Origin: an uncultured Prevotella sp.
GTDB lineage: Bacteria; Bacteroidota; Bacteroidia; Bacteroidales; Bacteroidaceae
Assembly: GCA_946548085.1 (NCBI GenBank)
Contig: CAMNPN010000123.1
Coordinates: 1-41,505 of the forward strand
Direction of reading: 5' to 3'
DNA length: 41,505 bases
The stretch's first letter is position 1. The number at the start of each line of letters is the position of its first letter. Of the stretch, positions 21,232 through 32,739 are shown piece after piece. A model generated the notes under the pieces. The model worked only from the letters and a program-made list of their open reading frames with translations, did not search any database and was not told where the DNA came from. The position numbers were made by a program, and so were the translations under genes.

Positions 21232-23673
21232 ATGGAACAACAAAAACGTTACGGTCATTTCGACGACCAGCATCGCGAGTATGTCATCACAGACCCGCAG
21301 ACCCCGTGGCCTTGGATCAACTATCTGGGCAATGAGGATTTCTTCTCACTCATCAGTAACACCGCCGGCGGCTATTCTTTCTATAAGGATGCCAAGTTTC
21401 GCCGCATCACGCGCTATCGCTACAACAACGTGCCCATGGACAACGGCGGCCGATATTTTTACATAAAGGATGGTGATACCGTGTGGAACCCAGGCTGGAA
21501 ACCATGCAAGACACCGCTCGACTTCTATGAGTGCCGCCACGGCATGAGCTATACACGCATCACGGGCCGTAAGCACGACGTAGAGGCCAGCGTGCTCTTT
21601 TTCGTACCGCTGAAGAAATGGTGCGAGGTTCAGAAACTTACACTGAAGAACCAAAGTCAGAAGGTGAAGCAACTGAAACTCTTCTCGTTCGAGGAGTGGT
21701 GTCTCTGGAATGCCGCTACTGACATGGAGAATTTCCAGCGTAACTTCTCTACAGGAGAAGTGGAGATCGAGGGCTCAACCATCTATCACAAGACCGAATA
21801 TCGCGAACGTCGTAACCACTATGCCTTCTACCACGTGAACTCAGAGATACAAGGCTTCGACACCGACCGCGAGACCTTCATAGGCCTCTACAACGAGTTT
21901 GCCGACCCGCAGGCCGTCATGGAAGGCCGTCCGCGCAATAGTCACGCTCACGGCTGGAGCCCTATCGCCTCGCACTACATCGAGGTGACATTGCAGCCAG
22001 GCGAACAGAAAGACTTCATCTTCCTGCTCGGTTATGTCGAGAACGAACAGGACGAGAAGTTTGAGGCCCCGCAGGTAATCAACAAGAAGAAGGCGCACGC
22101 ACTGATTGATGAACTCAATACCAACGAGAAGGTTGACAAAGCCTTTGCCGAACTGTGCCAGTACTGGGATGCCCTTTTAAATATATATAAGGTAAAGACC
22201 AGCAACGACAAGCTCGACCGAATGGTGAACATCTGGAACCAGTACCAGTGCATGGTCACCTTCAACTTCTCGCGTTCAGCCTCGTTCTTCGAGAGCGGTG
22301 TGGGCCGCGGCATGGGCTTCCGCGATTCCAACCAGGACCTCGTGGGCTTCGTCCACCAGATACCACCGCGCGCCCGCCAACGCATCATCGACATCGCTTC
22401 CACACAGTTCCCCGACGGTGGCTGCTACCACCAGTATCAGCCGCTCACCAAACGAGGCAACAACGATATCGGAGGCGGCTTCAACGATGATCCCTGCTGG
22501 CTCATCTTCGGTACCGTGGCCTACATCAAGGAGTCGGGCGACTTCTCCATCCTCGACGAGATGGTACCTTTCGACAACCAGCCCGGCACCGAGGTGACGC
22601 TCTTCGAGCATCTGAAAGTGTCGATGGACCACGTTATTAAGAACCTCGGTCCCCACATGCTGCCCCTCATCGGTCGTGCCGACTGGAACGACTGCCTGAA
22701 CCTGAACTGTTTCTCGTGGGATCCCAACGAATCGTTCCAGACCACAGAGAATGTCTCCGAGGGCACGAAGGCCGAGAGCCTCATGATCGCAGGCCTTTTC
22801 GTCGTCACCGGCAAGGACTACGTCGCTCTCTGCAAGAAGATTGGCAAGACTGATGAAGCCGAGCGTATGCAAAAGGCCGTCGATGCCATGGTCGAGGCAG
22901 TGAAGAAGCACGGCTGGGACGGCGAGTGGTATCTCCGTGCCTACGACTTCTACGGCAATAAGATTGGCTCTCACGAGTGCGACGAGGCTAAGATCTTCAT
23001 CGAGTCGCAGGGCTGGTGTACGATGGCAGAGATCGGTGCCAACGAAGGAATGGTAGCCAAGTCGCTCGACTCGTGCAAGAAGTACCTTGAGTGCGAGCAC
23101 GGCATGGTACTCAACAATCCCGCTTTCACGAAATACATTTATGAATACGGCGAAATCAGTTCATACCCAGAGGGTTATAAGGAGAATGCCGGTATCTTTT
23201 GTCACAATAATCCGTGGGTCATCATCGGCGAGTGCATCGCAGGTCGCGGCAACGATGCCTGGAGCCATTATGCCAAGATTCTACCCTCGTACGTCGAGGA
23301 GAAATACCAGACGCTGCACAAGGTGGAGCCCTACGTGAACTGTCAGATGGTAGCCGGTAAGGATGCCTTCCGCCCCGGCGAAGGCAAGAACTCATGGCTC
23401 ACGGGTACCGCCGCATGGATGTGGTATACCGTGTCGGAGTTCATCCTCGGCATCAAGCCCGACTACGACGGCATCCGCATCGACCCCTGCCTACCCGAGA
23501 CCGCTGGCGACTACAACGTACAACGTAAGTTCCGCGAGGCCGAGTACGACATCACCATCCACCCCAACGGACAGCAGAAGGGCGTGAAGCAAGTCGTCGT
23601 CGACGGTCATCCCATCGACGGCAATGTCATCCCCTATGCGCCCGGCAAGCACATGGTCGAAGTGACGATGTAG
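21232..23673 (+). CDS. Cellobiose phosphorylase (GH94)
   Basis: An 813-residue cytoplasmic glycoside phosphorylase that converts cellobiose and phosphate to glucose 1-phosphate and glucose. The length matches known cellobiose phosphorylases (about 811). The N-terminal [13 protein letters not shown] block, the catalytic Asp in [14 protein letters not shown] (Asp484) and the [11 protein letters not shown] region are typical. A chitobiose- or laminaribiose-specific GH94 is a less likely alternative. There is no signal peptide. A lipoprotein/phosphatase-like gene follows 38 bases later on the same strand. Confidence 0.93.
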   Translation: MEQQKRYGHFDDQHREYVITDPQTPWPWINYLGNEDFFSLISNTAGGYSFYKDAKFRRITRYRYNNVPMDNGGRYFYIKDGDTVWNPGWKPCKTPLDFYECRHGMSYTRITGRKHDVEASVLFFVPLKKWCEVQKLTLKNQSQKVKQLKLFSFEEWCLWNAATDMENFQRNFSTGEVEIEGSTIYHKTEYRERRNHYAFYHVNSEIQGFDTDRETFIGLYNEFADPQAVMEGRPRNSHAHGWSPIASHYIEVTLQPGEQKDFIFLLGYVENEQDEKFEAPQVINKKKAHALIDELNTNEKVDKAFAELCQYWDALLNIYKVKTSNDKLDRMVNIWNQYQCMVTFNFSRSASFFESGVGRGMGFRDSNQDLVGFVHQIPPRARQRIIDIASTQFPDGGCYHQYQPLTKRGNNDIGGGFNDDPCWLIFGTVAYIKESGDFSILDEMVPFDNQPGTEVTLFEHLKVSMDHVIKNLGPHMLPLIGRADWNDCLNLNCFSWDPNESFQTTENVSEGTKAESLMIAGLFVVTGKDYVALCKKIGKTDEAERMQKAVDAMVEAVKKHGWDGEWYLRAYDFYGNKIGSHECDEAKIFIESQGWCTMAEIGANEGMVAKSLDSCKKYLECEHGMVLNNPAFTKYIYEYGEISSYPEGYKENAGIFCHNNPWVIIGECIAGRGNDAWSHYAKILPSYVEEKYQTLHKVEPYVNCQMVAGKDAFRPGEGKNSWLTGTAAWMWYTVSEFILGIKPDYDGIRIDPCLPETAGDYNVQRKFREAEYDITIHPNGQQKGVKQVVVDGHPIDGNVIPYAPGKHMVEVTM

Positions 23674-23711
23674 GGTGGGCTCATACACATGAACAATAAA
23701 ACTCGACGATA

Positions 23712-25769
23712 ATGAACAAACGAATGCTGATGGTGGGCGCATGCGCCTCACTCCTGTCACTACTTTCAGCCTCGCTCCTGCTGACGGCTTGTAGCAAACA
23801 TCCCAGCGAGGAGCTCTCAGCCAAGGCCGCCCAGCTCTTGGAGGACTCCCGCAAAGCGCGAGACTTCCAGCGGATCTTCGCCCAAGCCGACAGTTTGGAG
23901 CGCGACGGCAGCCTCACCCAGGCCAGAGCATACTACTGGAGAGGCTATGCCAGCGATCGCACAGACCGTAAACGCATGGCTGAGTTCTACTTCAACACAG
24001 GCCTCAGCGCCGCCCTTGCCACCAGCAGCGACGACCCCGATATACTGGCTAAAATCGCCTCGCACCTGACCAACCTGCTTATGGTGCGGGGCGACTACGA
24101 GGCGGCCCTCAAGGCAGCTAGGCCGGTCGTCGCCCGATTAGAGGAACTGCAGTGCGACACTACCAGCGACTACGTCAATCTGCTTATCTACATCGGCTGC
24201 TGCCAGGCAGGACTCGGCAAGTCGGGCAGCGCCACAGCCGACGGTTTCGACAAGGCCTATCAGAAGCACCTCGACAACGTGAAGAAGAACCACACCGACG
24301 AGGCCTACAAGAACGCCATCGCCGGACTCATCAACATCACGCATGCCTTTATCCACACCGAGAACTACCGCGACGGCGAGAGCTGGAACGGTCGTTTCAG
24401 CGAGATGCTCAACGAGTATGAGCAGCGCCCAGGCATCGACGGCGACTACGTAGACAAGCAGGTGGCGCGCTACAACCTCTATCAAGCGCAGACGCTTGAG
24501 GGACTGGGGCGCACGGTCGAGGCTGCCAAGGCCTTCGACGCCTTCCGCACCACCCAGTTTGCCACCACCCCCGAAGGCCGCATCATGGCCAACGACTACC
24601 TCTTCGCCGCCCAGCGATGGGGCGAGGCTGCCGACAACTACCAGAGCCTCGACGCCCTGCTCGCACAGCAGGGAGGCATGAACCTCGAGAACATCCGTGA
24701 CTTGCTGCTGAAGAAGTACCAGGCCAACCTCCAGGCCGGCCGGCGCGACTCTGCCGCCGCCGTGAGCATGCTCATCTGCGACTCTATCACTGGCGCCTTC
24801 GCCAAGGCCAAGCACGTGGATGCCGAGGAGCAGGCTACCATCGTGCGAAAGGTGGAAGAGGTAGGGGCCCAGCAGGTGACCGACGCGCGGCGCAAGCAGC
24901 TCGAAGAGCTCTGTTTGTTCGCATTGGTTCTCCTCCTCGTCGTGGGTTATGTCATCTACCGTCGCTACCGCCATCACCTCTTACATAAAGCCCACGACGA
25001 ACTGCGTGAAGACTACGGACAGCTGGAGGCTACGGCCACCGAACGGTCGCGCACGGCCACCGAGCAGCGCCTCGCCGCAGCCATGCAGGAGTATGTCGCA
25101 CACCAGCCACAGACACGGCGCGACGACCTCACCCTGCTCGTCGCCCAGACACCTGGCACGATGGCCGGAGGCAGCTTCTGTGAGACCATCCAGCAGGGCA
25201 ACACCCTACTCTTCGCCATCGGCAGCGCCACAGGCAAGGGGGTAGCCGCTGCCACCACGTCGGCCATGGCGTGGGCACAGTTCCGCACCGCTGCAGCCAT
25301 CACTTCGGCCCCCGAGACCATCGTCACGGCCGTGAGCGAGGCTATCGCCGACAGCAAGCACCTACCCGTGCGCCTCTTCGTCGGCGCACTCAACCTCACC
25401 AACGGTGAGCTCAACTACAGCAATGCCGGTAACAACACGCCGCTGCTCATGGCCGACGAGCTCGCCCTGCTGACCGACGATGACAGCATGCCCGCAGGCT
25501 CTCACCTCGGCACCGTCTACAAGGCCTGCACCACCACCCTCGACAAGGGGAAGTTCCTGTTCCTCTATGCCAACGGCGTTGCCGAGGCCACCGATACCAA
25601 TGGCAAGCCCCTCGGCGACAACCACCTACGCGGCATGGCGCTCCAGACAGCAAAGATCGACCCCAGTCCAGAGCCTTTCTTCAGCCACATCCAGAAAGCC
25701 ATCGCTGGCTATACCGGCGCCAGACCTCAAGTCAGCGACATCACGTTCATAGTCATCGCCCGCAAATAG
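23712..25769 (+). CDS. Lipoprotein-signal TPR protein with a C-terminal degenerate SpoIIE/PP2C domain
   Basis: 685 residues. The N-terminal signal has a lipobox ending LLTAC (Cys27). Helical, TPR-like repeats span about 35-390, a membrane helix lies at about 400-416, a coiled stretch at 420-460, and a SpoIIE-type PP2C domain from about 455 to the end. The layout suggests periplasmic sensing and a cytoplasmic output. The phosphatase motifs are degraded: the GDxxD region reads GGSFCE (486-491), the GDxxGKG motif reads GSATGKG (504-510), and the DG of the metal site reads NG (621-622). It is probably a pseudophosphatase that binds rather than dephosphorylates a partner. It is GC-rich compared with its neighbours. 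Co-transcription with cellobiose phosphorylase is possible. Confidence 0.82.
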   Translation: MNKRMLMVGACASLLSLLSASLLLTACSKHPSEELSAKAAQLLEDSRKARDFQRIFAQADSLERDGSLTQARAYYWRGYASDRTDRKRMAEFYFNTGLSAALATSSDDPDILAKIASHLTNLLMVRGDYEAALKAARPVVARLEELQCDTTSDYVNLLIYIGCCQAGLGKSGSATADGFDKAYQKHLDNVKKNHTDEAYKNAIAGLINITHAFIHTENYRDGESWNGRFSEMLNEYEQRPGIDGDYVDKQVARYNLYQAQTLEGLGRTVEAAKAFDAFRTTQFATTPEGRIMANDYLFAAQRWGEAADNYQSLDALLAQQGGMNLENIRDLLLKKYQANLQAGRRDSAAAVSMLICDSITGAFAKAKHVDAEEQATIVRKVEEVGAQQVTDARRKQLEELCLFALVLLLVVGYVIYRRYRHHLLHKAHDELREDYGQLEATATERSRTATEQRLAAAMQEYVAHQPQTRRDDLTLLVAQTPGTMAGGSFCETIQQGNTLLFAIGSATGKGVAAATTSAMAWAQFRTAAAITSAPETIVTAVSEAIADSKHLPVRLFVGALNLTNGELNYSNAGNNTPLLMADELALLTDDDSMPAGSHLGTVYKACTTTLDKGKFLFLYANGVAEATDTNGKPLGDNHLRGMALQTAKIDPSPEPFFSHIQKAIAGYTGARPQVSDITFIVIARK

Positions 25770-25801
25770 AAAAAACTTCCAGGCCCGAGTAAGCATCTTT
25801 C

Positions 25802-25843
25802 CCCTTTCATATTATCCCCTATAAGAGGCTACAATATGAAGGG
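25802..25843. other. Inverted repeat between convergent genes
   Basis: CCCTTTCATATT (25802-25813) and AATATGAAGGG (25833-25843) form an 11-bp stem with one bulged T and a 19-base loop. It lies between two convergent genes that end at 25769 and 25944. No T-run follows, so a terminator role is only possible. Confidence 0.45.
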
Positions 25844-25943
25844 TAGATGGTACGACGGGAAAACCTAGCACCTTTCTCCTGCACTCCTCACCACGGTAAC
25901 GAGGCAAAATTAATGCAATTCATTGTAGAAAACTGTACCTGAA

Positions 25944-26342
25944 TCACTCCTCACTATCGAAGAGGTTCTGGATTTCGTTGATCTCATCCGCATCAAACCA
26001 TTTCGAGAGCTTCTCCTGTGCACTGGCGATGATGTCGGGGTCGACGCCCGTCCATACCTTCTTCAGCACATAGAGCAGCACGGCCAAATCATCGGTGAGT
26101 CCGGCGATGGGTATGGCGTCAGGGATGACGTCAAGCGGACTGATCATATATCCAAGGGCACCGATGATGATGGCCTTGTCGGCTTTGCTCACCTTATCGC
26201 TCTGCAGCGTATAGTACAAGATAAGGGCGGCATATACCAGCTTGGCACCGGCACGCTTGGCTATACGCGAGACCTTCTCAACAAATTCACTCTGCGAAAA
26301 TTTGTTGGCGTAATTCATAAAATCGGGTAATTCCATATTCAT
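25944..26342 (-). CDS. YkvA/DUF1232 family protein
   Basis: A 132-residue protein with the DUF1232 signature GALGYMISPLDVIPDAIP followed by GLTDDLAVL. The family is of unknown function; many members are small membrane-associated proteins. One hydrophobic stretch lies at about 33-44 and a second around the DUF1232 motif. It lies 65 bases after the DUF1460 gene on the same strand and may share its transcript. ATG codons at 26342 and 26336 are both possible starts. Confidence 0.85.
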   Translation of the reverse strand: MNMELPDFMNYANKFSQSEFVEKVSRIAKRAGAKLVYAALILYYTLQSDKVSKADKAIIIGALGYMISPLDVIPDAIPIAGLTDDLAVLLYVLKKVWTGVDPDIIASAQEKLSKWFDADEINEIQNLFDSEE

Positions 26343-26353
26343 ATTTTCTTTAA

Positions 26354-26374
26354 CTCATAATTCATAATTCACAG
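26354..26374 (-). repeat. Short heptamer tract (CATAATT)n
   Basis: CATAATT, CATAATT, CACAGTT on the plus strand: two and a half copies with a 7-bp period in the 65-base gap between the DUF1460 and DUF1232 genes. A small hairpin centred on the palindrome CGCATGCG follows. Confidence 0.55.
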
Positions 26375-26407
26375 TTAGCTGCGCATGCGACAGCAGTAAC
26401 ATATTTT

Positions 26408-27283
26408 TCATTCTTCATGCTTGTTAATCCTAATCACCCTGATGCCCGTATGGGAGGGATGCTCTTTGAGGTACTGCCAGAGCGTCATGGGCTCCTCTAC
26501 CACCTTCTTGTGCAGCTGCGAGGCATTGAGCAGGTGGAGGTTGCCGTTGCGCCATACGGCAAAGCCCAGGTGAGCGATGTCGAGACCTGCCTTCTTGCAG
26601 GTGATGGCAATGATATCGCCGTCGCGCACGACACGGCGCAACTCGGCGCTCCGTCCGACCCTCGACTTTGGGATGAACCTGAACTTCTGTCCAGACAACT
26701 GCTGCTCCATATGCCGGATGCTCTCTACATACGCCGAATGGCGGCGCAGGGCCTGATAGCTCTCGGGATGGCGGCTCATATAGTTGACGCAGACAGTCTG
26801 AACATCGGTAAACGGCGGGTTGGGCTGTTGTATCTCGCTGACGAGGCCCGTCGTGGTGTTCTGGGTAATCCATTCCGTGAAGTAATGGATGCGGCTGGGG
26901 TATCCGTCGACGACGCCATGGCGATAGCGCATGTCTGTGAGGGCCTTGAGGAAAGCCTGCCAGGAGTACTTCCTGCGATAGGTGCACTGTGTGAGGGCGG
27001 TGACCGTCTCTACGAGCGTGGTACAGTCGAGCTGCCGCGTGTTCACCACCAGCCGCTCAACCCCATCGGTCTCGAGCGTATGCGCCACATAGGGCACGCC
27101 AAGGAACTGCCGGGCGAAGAACAGCGGGATGGAGGTACCGGCAGGCTGTCGGCGCACCTCGCTAAGCAGGCGGCAGACAGTGATGCTGTCGGACTTCTGG
27201 CAGACAGGTGGCTGCACCTTGCCCTGCGCCGCCACCGCCAGAGCAGCCCACACTCCAATCATCATCAACATCAATCTTTTCAT
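26408..27283 (-). CDS. DUF1460 N-acetylmuramoyl-L-alanine amidase-like protein, exported
   Basis: A 291-residue protein with a signal peptide (about 1-19, ending AVAA). The nucleophile cysteine is in LDCTTLVETV and the His in AHLGFAV, matching the DUF1460 (PF07313) papain-like fold found mainly in Bacteroidetes. It is predicted to act on peptidoglycan fragments in the periplasm. It follows the oxidoreductase gene by 15 bases, so the two are probably co-transcribed. The exact bond cleaved is not certain from sequence. Confidence 0.87.
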   Translation of the reverse strand: MKRLMLMMIGVWAALAVAAQGKVQPPVCQKSDSITVCRLLSEVRRQPAGTSIPLFFARQFLGVPYVAHTLETDGVERLVVNTRQLDCTTLVETVTALTQCTYRRKYSWQAFLKALTDMRYRHGVVDGYPSRIHYFTEWITQNTTTGLVSEIQQPNPPFTDVQTVCVNYMSRHPESYQALRRHSAYVESIRHMEQQLSGQKFRFIPKSRVGRSAELRRVVRDGDIIAITCKKAGLDIAHLGFAVWRNGNLHLLNASQLHKKVVEEPMTLWQYLKEHPSHTGIRVIRINKHEE

Positions 27284-27298
27284 AACATCAACCGTTAC

Positions 27299-28291
27299 TT
27301 AAAACTTCCCCAGAATCCTATCCATCGCCCAGTTGACGGGTGTGGCTGAGATGCTGGTACACGTACAGACGGAGAGCCCCTGCAGATGCTCAATCACTTG
27401 CTTGATGAGCGGGTACTGCACATAAGGTGGGTTTTCGACCATGATATTCTCGTCGCCCTCACTGGTCTGCAGGCGAATGGGGTTATAGTCGAAGACAGAG
27501 AAGCTGACGAGCCCCTCGGTGCCGATGATCTCGATACAGTCTTCGCGGGCACTCTCGTGGGCCACATAGCACCACGAGCCGCTACCAGGCACACCGTCCT
27601 CGAAACGGAAGCAGGCACTCACGGAGTCCTCTGCCTCATAGTATCCGCCTCTGTTGGCCCTGATGCCGCGCGCCTCGAGGATCACGCCGAACATATCCTG
27701 CAGGAGGTCGAGCTGATGGGGCGCCATGTCGTAGAAATAGCCGCCGCCGGCAATCTCGGGCTGCAGGCGCCAGGGCAGCGGCGCGTGGTTGCGGATGGCC
27801 TCAGCATCGGCATCGCGCAACGGCTCGGTATATCGTATCTGCACGTTCAGAATCTTCCCTATCCTACCGCTCTGCACTATTTGCTTCACGCGCTGGAAGT
27901 AAGGCAGGTATCGGCGGTAGTAAGCCACGAAACAAGGTATGCCCGTCTGCTCAGAGATGCGGTTGATGCGGGCGCAGTCGTCGTAGCTCGCCGCTAGGGG
28001 TTTCTCTACATAGACCGGCTTGCCGGCCTTCATGGCCATGATGGCGAAGGTGGCATGGCTGGCCGGCGGGGTGGCCACGTAGACAGCATTCACGTCGGGA
28101 TCGTCGATGAGCTCCTGCGCATCGGTGTACCATTTCCTGATGCCATGCTCCTCGGCATAAGCGCGCGCACGCCGTTTGGTGCGACTCATCACCGCCACGA
28201 CGTGCGAGCCCTCGACCTCGCTGAAGGCCGGGCCGCTCTTACGCTCCGCCACGTCGCCGCAACCGATGAATCCCCATTGTAATATCTTCAT
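27299..28291 (-). CDS. Gfo/Idh/MocA family oxidoreductase
   Basis: A 330-residue NAD(P)-dependent oxidoreductase. The N-terminal Rossmann motif is GFIGCGDVAERK (about 7-18), the catalytic Lys lies in VEKPLA, and the conserved substrate-side motif is FYDMAPHQLDLL. It probably oxidizes or reduces a sugar or cyclitol; substrate unknown. It is the first gene of a minus-strand operon with DUF1460 and DUF1232 genes, with a clear -7 box about 29 bases upstream. Confidence 0.87.
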   Translation of the reverse strand: MKILQWGFIGCGDVAERKSGPAFSEVEGSHVVAVMSRTKRRARAYAEEHGIRKWYTDAQELIDDPDVNAVYVATPPASHATFAIMAMKAGKPVYVEKPLAASYDDCARINRISEQTGIPCFVAYYRRYLPYFQRVKQIVQSGRIGKILNVQIRYTEPLRDADAEAIRNHAPLPWRLQPEIAGGGYFYDMAPHQLDLLQDMFGVILEARGIRANRGGYYEAEDSVSACFRFEDGVPGSGSWCYVAHESAREDCIEIIGTEGLVSFSVFDYNPIRLQTSEGDENIMVENPPYVQYPLIKQVIEHLQGLSVCTCTSISATPVNWAMDRILGKF

Positions 28292-28319
28292 ATGTGTGCG
28301 TTACCATTATATTTGGGTG

Positions 28320-28327
28320 CAAAGATA
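28320..28327 (-). promoter_or_regulatory. -7 promoter box of the oxidoreductase operon
   Basis: On the minus strand TATCTTTG is an exact TAnnTTTG match, 28 bases before the ATG at 28291. No clear -33 box; the upstream space is occupied by a heptamer tract. Confidence 0.65.
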
Positions 28328-28338
28328 AATATTTTAAT

Positions 28339-28366
28339 TGAACATCGAACATTGAACATTGAACAT
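28339..28366. repeat. Heptamer tract (TTGAACA)n between divergent promoters
   Basis: Four units (TTGAACA, TCGAACA, TTGAACA, TTGAACA) with period 7. The tract sits about 12 bases upstream of the minus-strand -7 box and about 80 bases from the plus-strand box, unlike the other tracts, which are between co-oriented genes. Confidence 0.8.
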
Positions 28367-28446
28367 TTTAAATACGTTTTAATTAAATTAACGTACTCTG
28401 CGGCAAGAAAATCGATAAACGTCTATCATAAATCGTAAATAATCAC

Positions 28447-28454
28447 TATCTTTG
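28447..28454 (+). promoter_or_regulatory. -7 promoter box of the membrane protein-hisB operon
   Basis: TATCTTTG, exact TAnnTTTG match, 22 bases before the ATG at 28477, giving a short leader. Confidence 0.7.
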
Positions 28455-28476
28455 CACGCAAAAAACAACAAGCAAT

Positions 28477-29352
28477 ATGGAAAAAGACAAGGACGACATC
28501 CTTCTGAAAGACCGTAGCAGCAGGGGCTGCATCAGCGCCGGCTACCGTCTGTACATGTCAAACTTCAAGCGCATCTTCCACTCCTCGTGGCTAGCAGCCA
28601 TCGCATTTGCGGTGGTGACGAGCATTGGCGGCACGATGATGATCCTGCGGCCGCAGCTGGCCCTGGTCATCCTGACGGTAACCTCGATCATCGAGGCACT
28701 GTTCATCACCTACGGCTTCACGGTGTTGAAGCAGCATCAGCAGGCAGGCACCATCGGCTGCCCCCCCCACTGGTACAGTTTCGATACCCAGATTTTCGTC
28801 AGGACGCTGAAGGCCTGGCTCTGCATGATTGCTATCGTATTCGTCGTCGGCGTGGTTATAGGATTTGCCAGCGTGCTGGTGGGCAAGTTCCTATCGACCT
28901 ACACGGCCCTCGGCACTACACTGCTGATGGTGCTGGTGGCAACGGTCTTCGCCCTGCCACTTTTCTATACCTACATCCGCTATATCCTGACCGACGGCAC
29001 GGGTTTCTGGCGCACCATCGCCAGCCACTACGGCACTGGGCTGCGCCGATGGGGATTCATCTTCCTCGTGATCTTCATGACAACACTCATCGGATGGGTG
29101 TGTTATATCATAACCTCGCTCCCCGCCATCATCCTGTCGATGGCAGGCAACGAGGCGAACATGGGTTTGCTGGCCGGCGACCCCAACGGCCTGCCCTCCT
29201 ACATCGGCTGGATGTCTGCGATCGTGTTCCTCTTAATCGGGTTCATACAGGCCTACGTACTGCTGTCGTTCCTCTTCCCATTATACTATATGTATGGCGC
29301 GATAGAAGCCCACGAACAAGAGAAGAACAAATTTAACAAATCATCGTTATGA
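28477..29352 (+). CDS. Integral membrane protein of unknown function
   Basis: A 291-residue protein with a charged N-terminus (1-35) and about six hydrophobic helices (roughly 38-57, 60-80, 113-135, 142-165, 192-215 and 245-275). I do not recognise a named family beyond a conserved-looking Bacteroidetes membrane protein. The stop overlaps hisB by ATGA, so the two are translationally coupled, but nothing in the sequence ties it to histidine synthesis. Confidence 0.75.
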   Translation: MEKDKDDILLKDRSSRGCISAGYRLYMSNFKRIFHSSWLAAIAFAVVTSIGGTMMILRPQLALVILTVTSIIEALFITYGFTVLKQHQQAGTIGCPPHWYSFDTQIFVRTLKAWLCMIAIVFVVGVVIGFASVLVGKFLSTYTALGTTLLMVLVATVFALPLFYTYIRYILTDGTGFWRTIASHYGTGLRRWGFIFLVIFMTTLIGWVCYIITSLPAIILSMAGNEANMGLLAGDPNGLPSYIGWMSAIVFLLIGFIQAYVLLSFLFPLYYMYGAIEAHEQEKNKFNKSSL

Positions 29353-30419
29353 AAAGAATCCTCTTTATCGACCGCGACGGCACCCTCATCAAGGAGCCGG
29401 CCGACGAACAAATCGACGCCTTCGAGAAACTAACATTCGTGCCAGGCGTGATACGCAACCTTGCATTCATCCGCGAAAAGCTCGACTTTGAGTTTGTCAT
29501 GGTGAGCAACCAGGATGGTCTAGGCACCGAGGCCTTCCCCGAAGACACCTTCTGGCCAGTACACAACTTCATTATTCAGACGCTGGCAGGCGAAGGCATC
29601 ACCTTCGACGCGGTACTCATCGACCCCCACTTTCCCGAGGACAACGCTCCCACGCGCAAGCCTGGCATCGGCATGGTGGAGAAATATCTGAACAATCCCG
29701 ACTACGACATCGCCAACTCGTACGTGATCGGCGACCGCGAGACTGATAGAATCTTTGCTCGAAACATCGGCTGCAAATCTCTGATTCTGAGCGACGAATA
29801 TATGTCATGGAGTAAAATAGCAGAACTACTGTTTGCCGGTGAGCGCACTGCCGAGATCAAACGCACAACGAAGGAAACCGATATCCACGTTAAGGTGAAT
29901 CTCGACGGTACGGGCCGCTGTGACATCGAAACCGGACTGGGATTCTTTAACCACATGCTGGAGCAGATAAGCAAGCATGGCATGATAGACCTTACAATCC
30001 ACACTAAGGGCGACCTCGACGTGGATGAGCACCACACGATAGAAGACACGGCCATCGCCTTGGGCCAGTGCCTGCTGACGGCCCTGGGCAGCAAGCGCGG
30101 CATCGAGCGCTACGGCTACAGCCTACCCATGGACGACTGTCTTTGCAGCGTCGCCCTCGACTTCGGCGGCCGTCCTTGGCTGGTATGGGATGCCACCTTC
30201 AAGCGCGAGAAAATCGGAGAGATGCCAACCGAAATGTTCTTACACTTCTTCAAGTCGCTGAGCGATGCGGCGAAGATGAACCTGAACATCAAGGCCGAAG
30301 GCGAGAACGAACACCATAAGATAGAAGGCATCTTCAAGGCCCTGGCACGGGCGATAAAAATGGCCGTAAGGCGCGACATCTACCACTATGAGCTGCCCTC
30401 AACGAAAGGATTGTTATAG
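29349..30419 (+). CDS. hisB: Bifunctional histidinol-phosphatase / imidazoleglycerol-phosphate dehydratase
   Basis: 356 residues catalysing steps 6 and 8 of histidine synthesis. The N-terminal HAD phosphatase domain (1-165) has FIDRDGTL with Asp8 and Asp10. The C-terminal dehydratase domain (170-356) has [11 protein letters not shown], the metal-binding DEHHTIEDT and [11 protein letters not shown]. The zinc-binding cysteine loop known from E. coli HisB is absent: the matching segment reads [14 protein letters not shown], without cysteines. No other his genes are in the window. It follows a membrane protein gene with a 4-base overlap. Confidence 0.95.
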   Translation: MKRILFIDRDGTLIKEPADEQIDAFEKLTFVPGVIRNLAFIREKLDFEFVMVSNQDGLGTEAFPEDTFWPVHNFIIQTLAGEGITFDAVLIDPHFPEDNAPTRKPGIGMVEKYLNNPDYDIANSYVIGDRETDRIFARNIGCKSLILSDEYMSWSKIAELLFAGERTAEIKRTTKETDIHVKVNLDGTGRCDIETGLGFFNHMLEQISKHGMIDLTIHTKGDLDVDEHHTIEDTAIALGQCLLTALGSKRGIERYGYSLPMDDCLCSVALDFGGRPWLVWDATFKREKIGEMPTEMFLHFFKSLSDAAKMNLNIKAEGENEHHKIEGIFKALARAIKMAVRRDIYHYELPSTKGLL

Positions 30420-30433
30420 ATTTCTGACGAAAA

Positions 30434-30465
30434 TTTGGCCGTTTCAGAAATTATTCGTAACTTTG
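30434..30465 (+). promoter_or_regulatory. Complete Bacteroidetes promoter of the ABC-F gene
   Basis: The -33 box TTTG (30434-30437) and -7 box TAACTTTG (30458-30465) are separated by exactly 20 bases, the ideal spacing. The ATG follows at 30494. An 8-bp inverted repeat (30420-30427 / 30444-30451) overlaps the -33 box. Confidence 0.82.
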
Positions 30466-30484
30466 CAGCCCATTATATAAATAA

Positions 30485-32107
<1,623 letters not shown>

Positions 32108-32157
32108 TGGCACAGAATTTGCATAGACACTTGCAGTGTAATTAAATCAAAGCTATT

Positions 32158-32739
32158 ATGACAGAAAAAGATATTCAAATTGAAGACGAGGAGACGAAAA
32201 AAGAGGCTCCTGTCAACGATGCTGACAAAGAGGCAGAAAAGAACGTAAGTGAAAAGGCCAGCGCCGACACTCAAGAAGAAGAAGAGCAGGACTCGCTTGA
32301 GAAGGCCCAGAAGGAGATAGAAGAGCTGAAGACCCAACTGCTCTACAAGGCAGCCGAATTCGACAACTACCGTAAACGCACGCTCAAAGAGCGGGCCGAG
32401 CTGATACTCAACGGCGGTGAAAAATTCATCACGGCAGTGCTGCCCATCATCGACGACATGGAGCGCGCCATCGACAACGGCGAGAAGACCGACGACCCCG
32501 AGGTGCTGCGCGAGGGCATGATCCTGATTCACCAAAAATTCATGAAGACCCTTGAAGCCCAAGGCGTGACGAAAATCGACACCGAGAACGCCGATTTCGA
32601 CACTGACGTGCACGAGGCCGTAGCCATGGTGCCAGGCATGGGCGACGACAAGAAGGGCAAGGTAATCGACTGCCTGCAACAGGGATACAAACTAAACGAC
32701 AAGGTGATCCGTCACGCGAAGGTTGCCGTAGGACAGTGA
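32158..32739 (+). CDS. grpE: GrpE, nucleotide exchange factor for DnaK
   Basis: 193 residues with an acidic N-terminal tail (1-45), a long helix (about 50-90, with EFDNYRKRT) and a C-terminal beta domain with DVHEAVAMVPG. It releases ADP from DnaK. dnaJ follows after a 21-base gap. No clear -7 box was seen in the 50 bases upstream, so it may be read through from the ABC-F gene or from an unusual promoter. Confidence 0.95.
   Translation: MTEKDIQIEDEETKKEAPVNDADKEAEKNVSEKASADTQEEEEQDSLEKAQKEIEELKTQLLYKAAEFDNYRKRTLKERAELILNGGEKFITAVLPIIDDMERAIDNGEKTDDPEVLREGMILIHQKFMKTLEAQGVTKIDTENADFDTDVHEAVAMVPGMGDDKKGKVIDCLQQGYKLNDKVIRHAKVAVGQ

Noticed and set aside
22276..23100. Long minus-strand open frame opposite the cellobiose phosphorylase gene
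   Set aside because: The plus-strand protein is a full, motif-complete GH94 enzyme. The antisense frame shows no recognisable domain and is a by-product of GC-rich codon use. The same applies to other long antisense frames, for example 24138-24977, 11096-11980 and 40454-41422.
23681..23711. Frameshift or pseudogene in the GH94-lipoprotein junction
   Set aside because: Both proteins are full length with intact ends, and the 38-base gap is a normal spacer.
30419..30452. Terminator after hisB
   Set aside because: The 8-bp inverted repeat is AT-rich, has a 16-base loop and no U-run, and overlaps the -33 box of a good promoter, so a terminator call is not supported.
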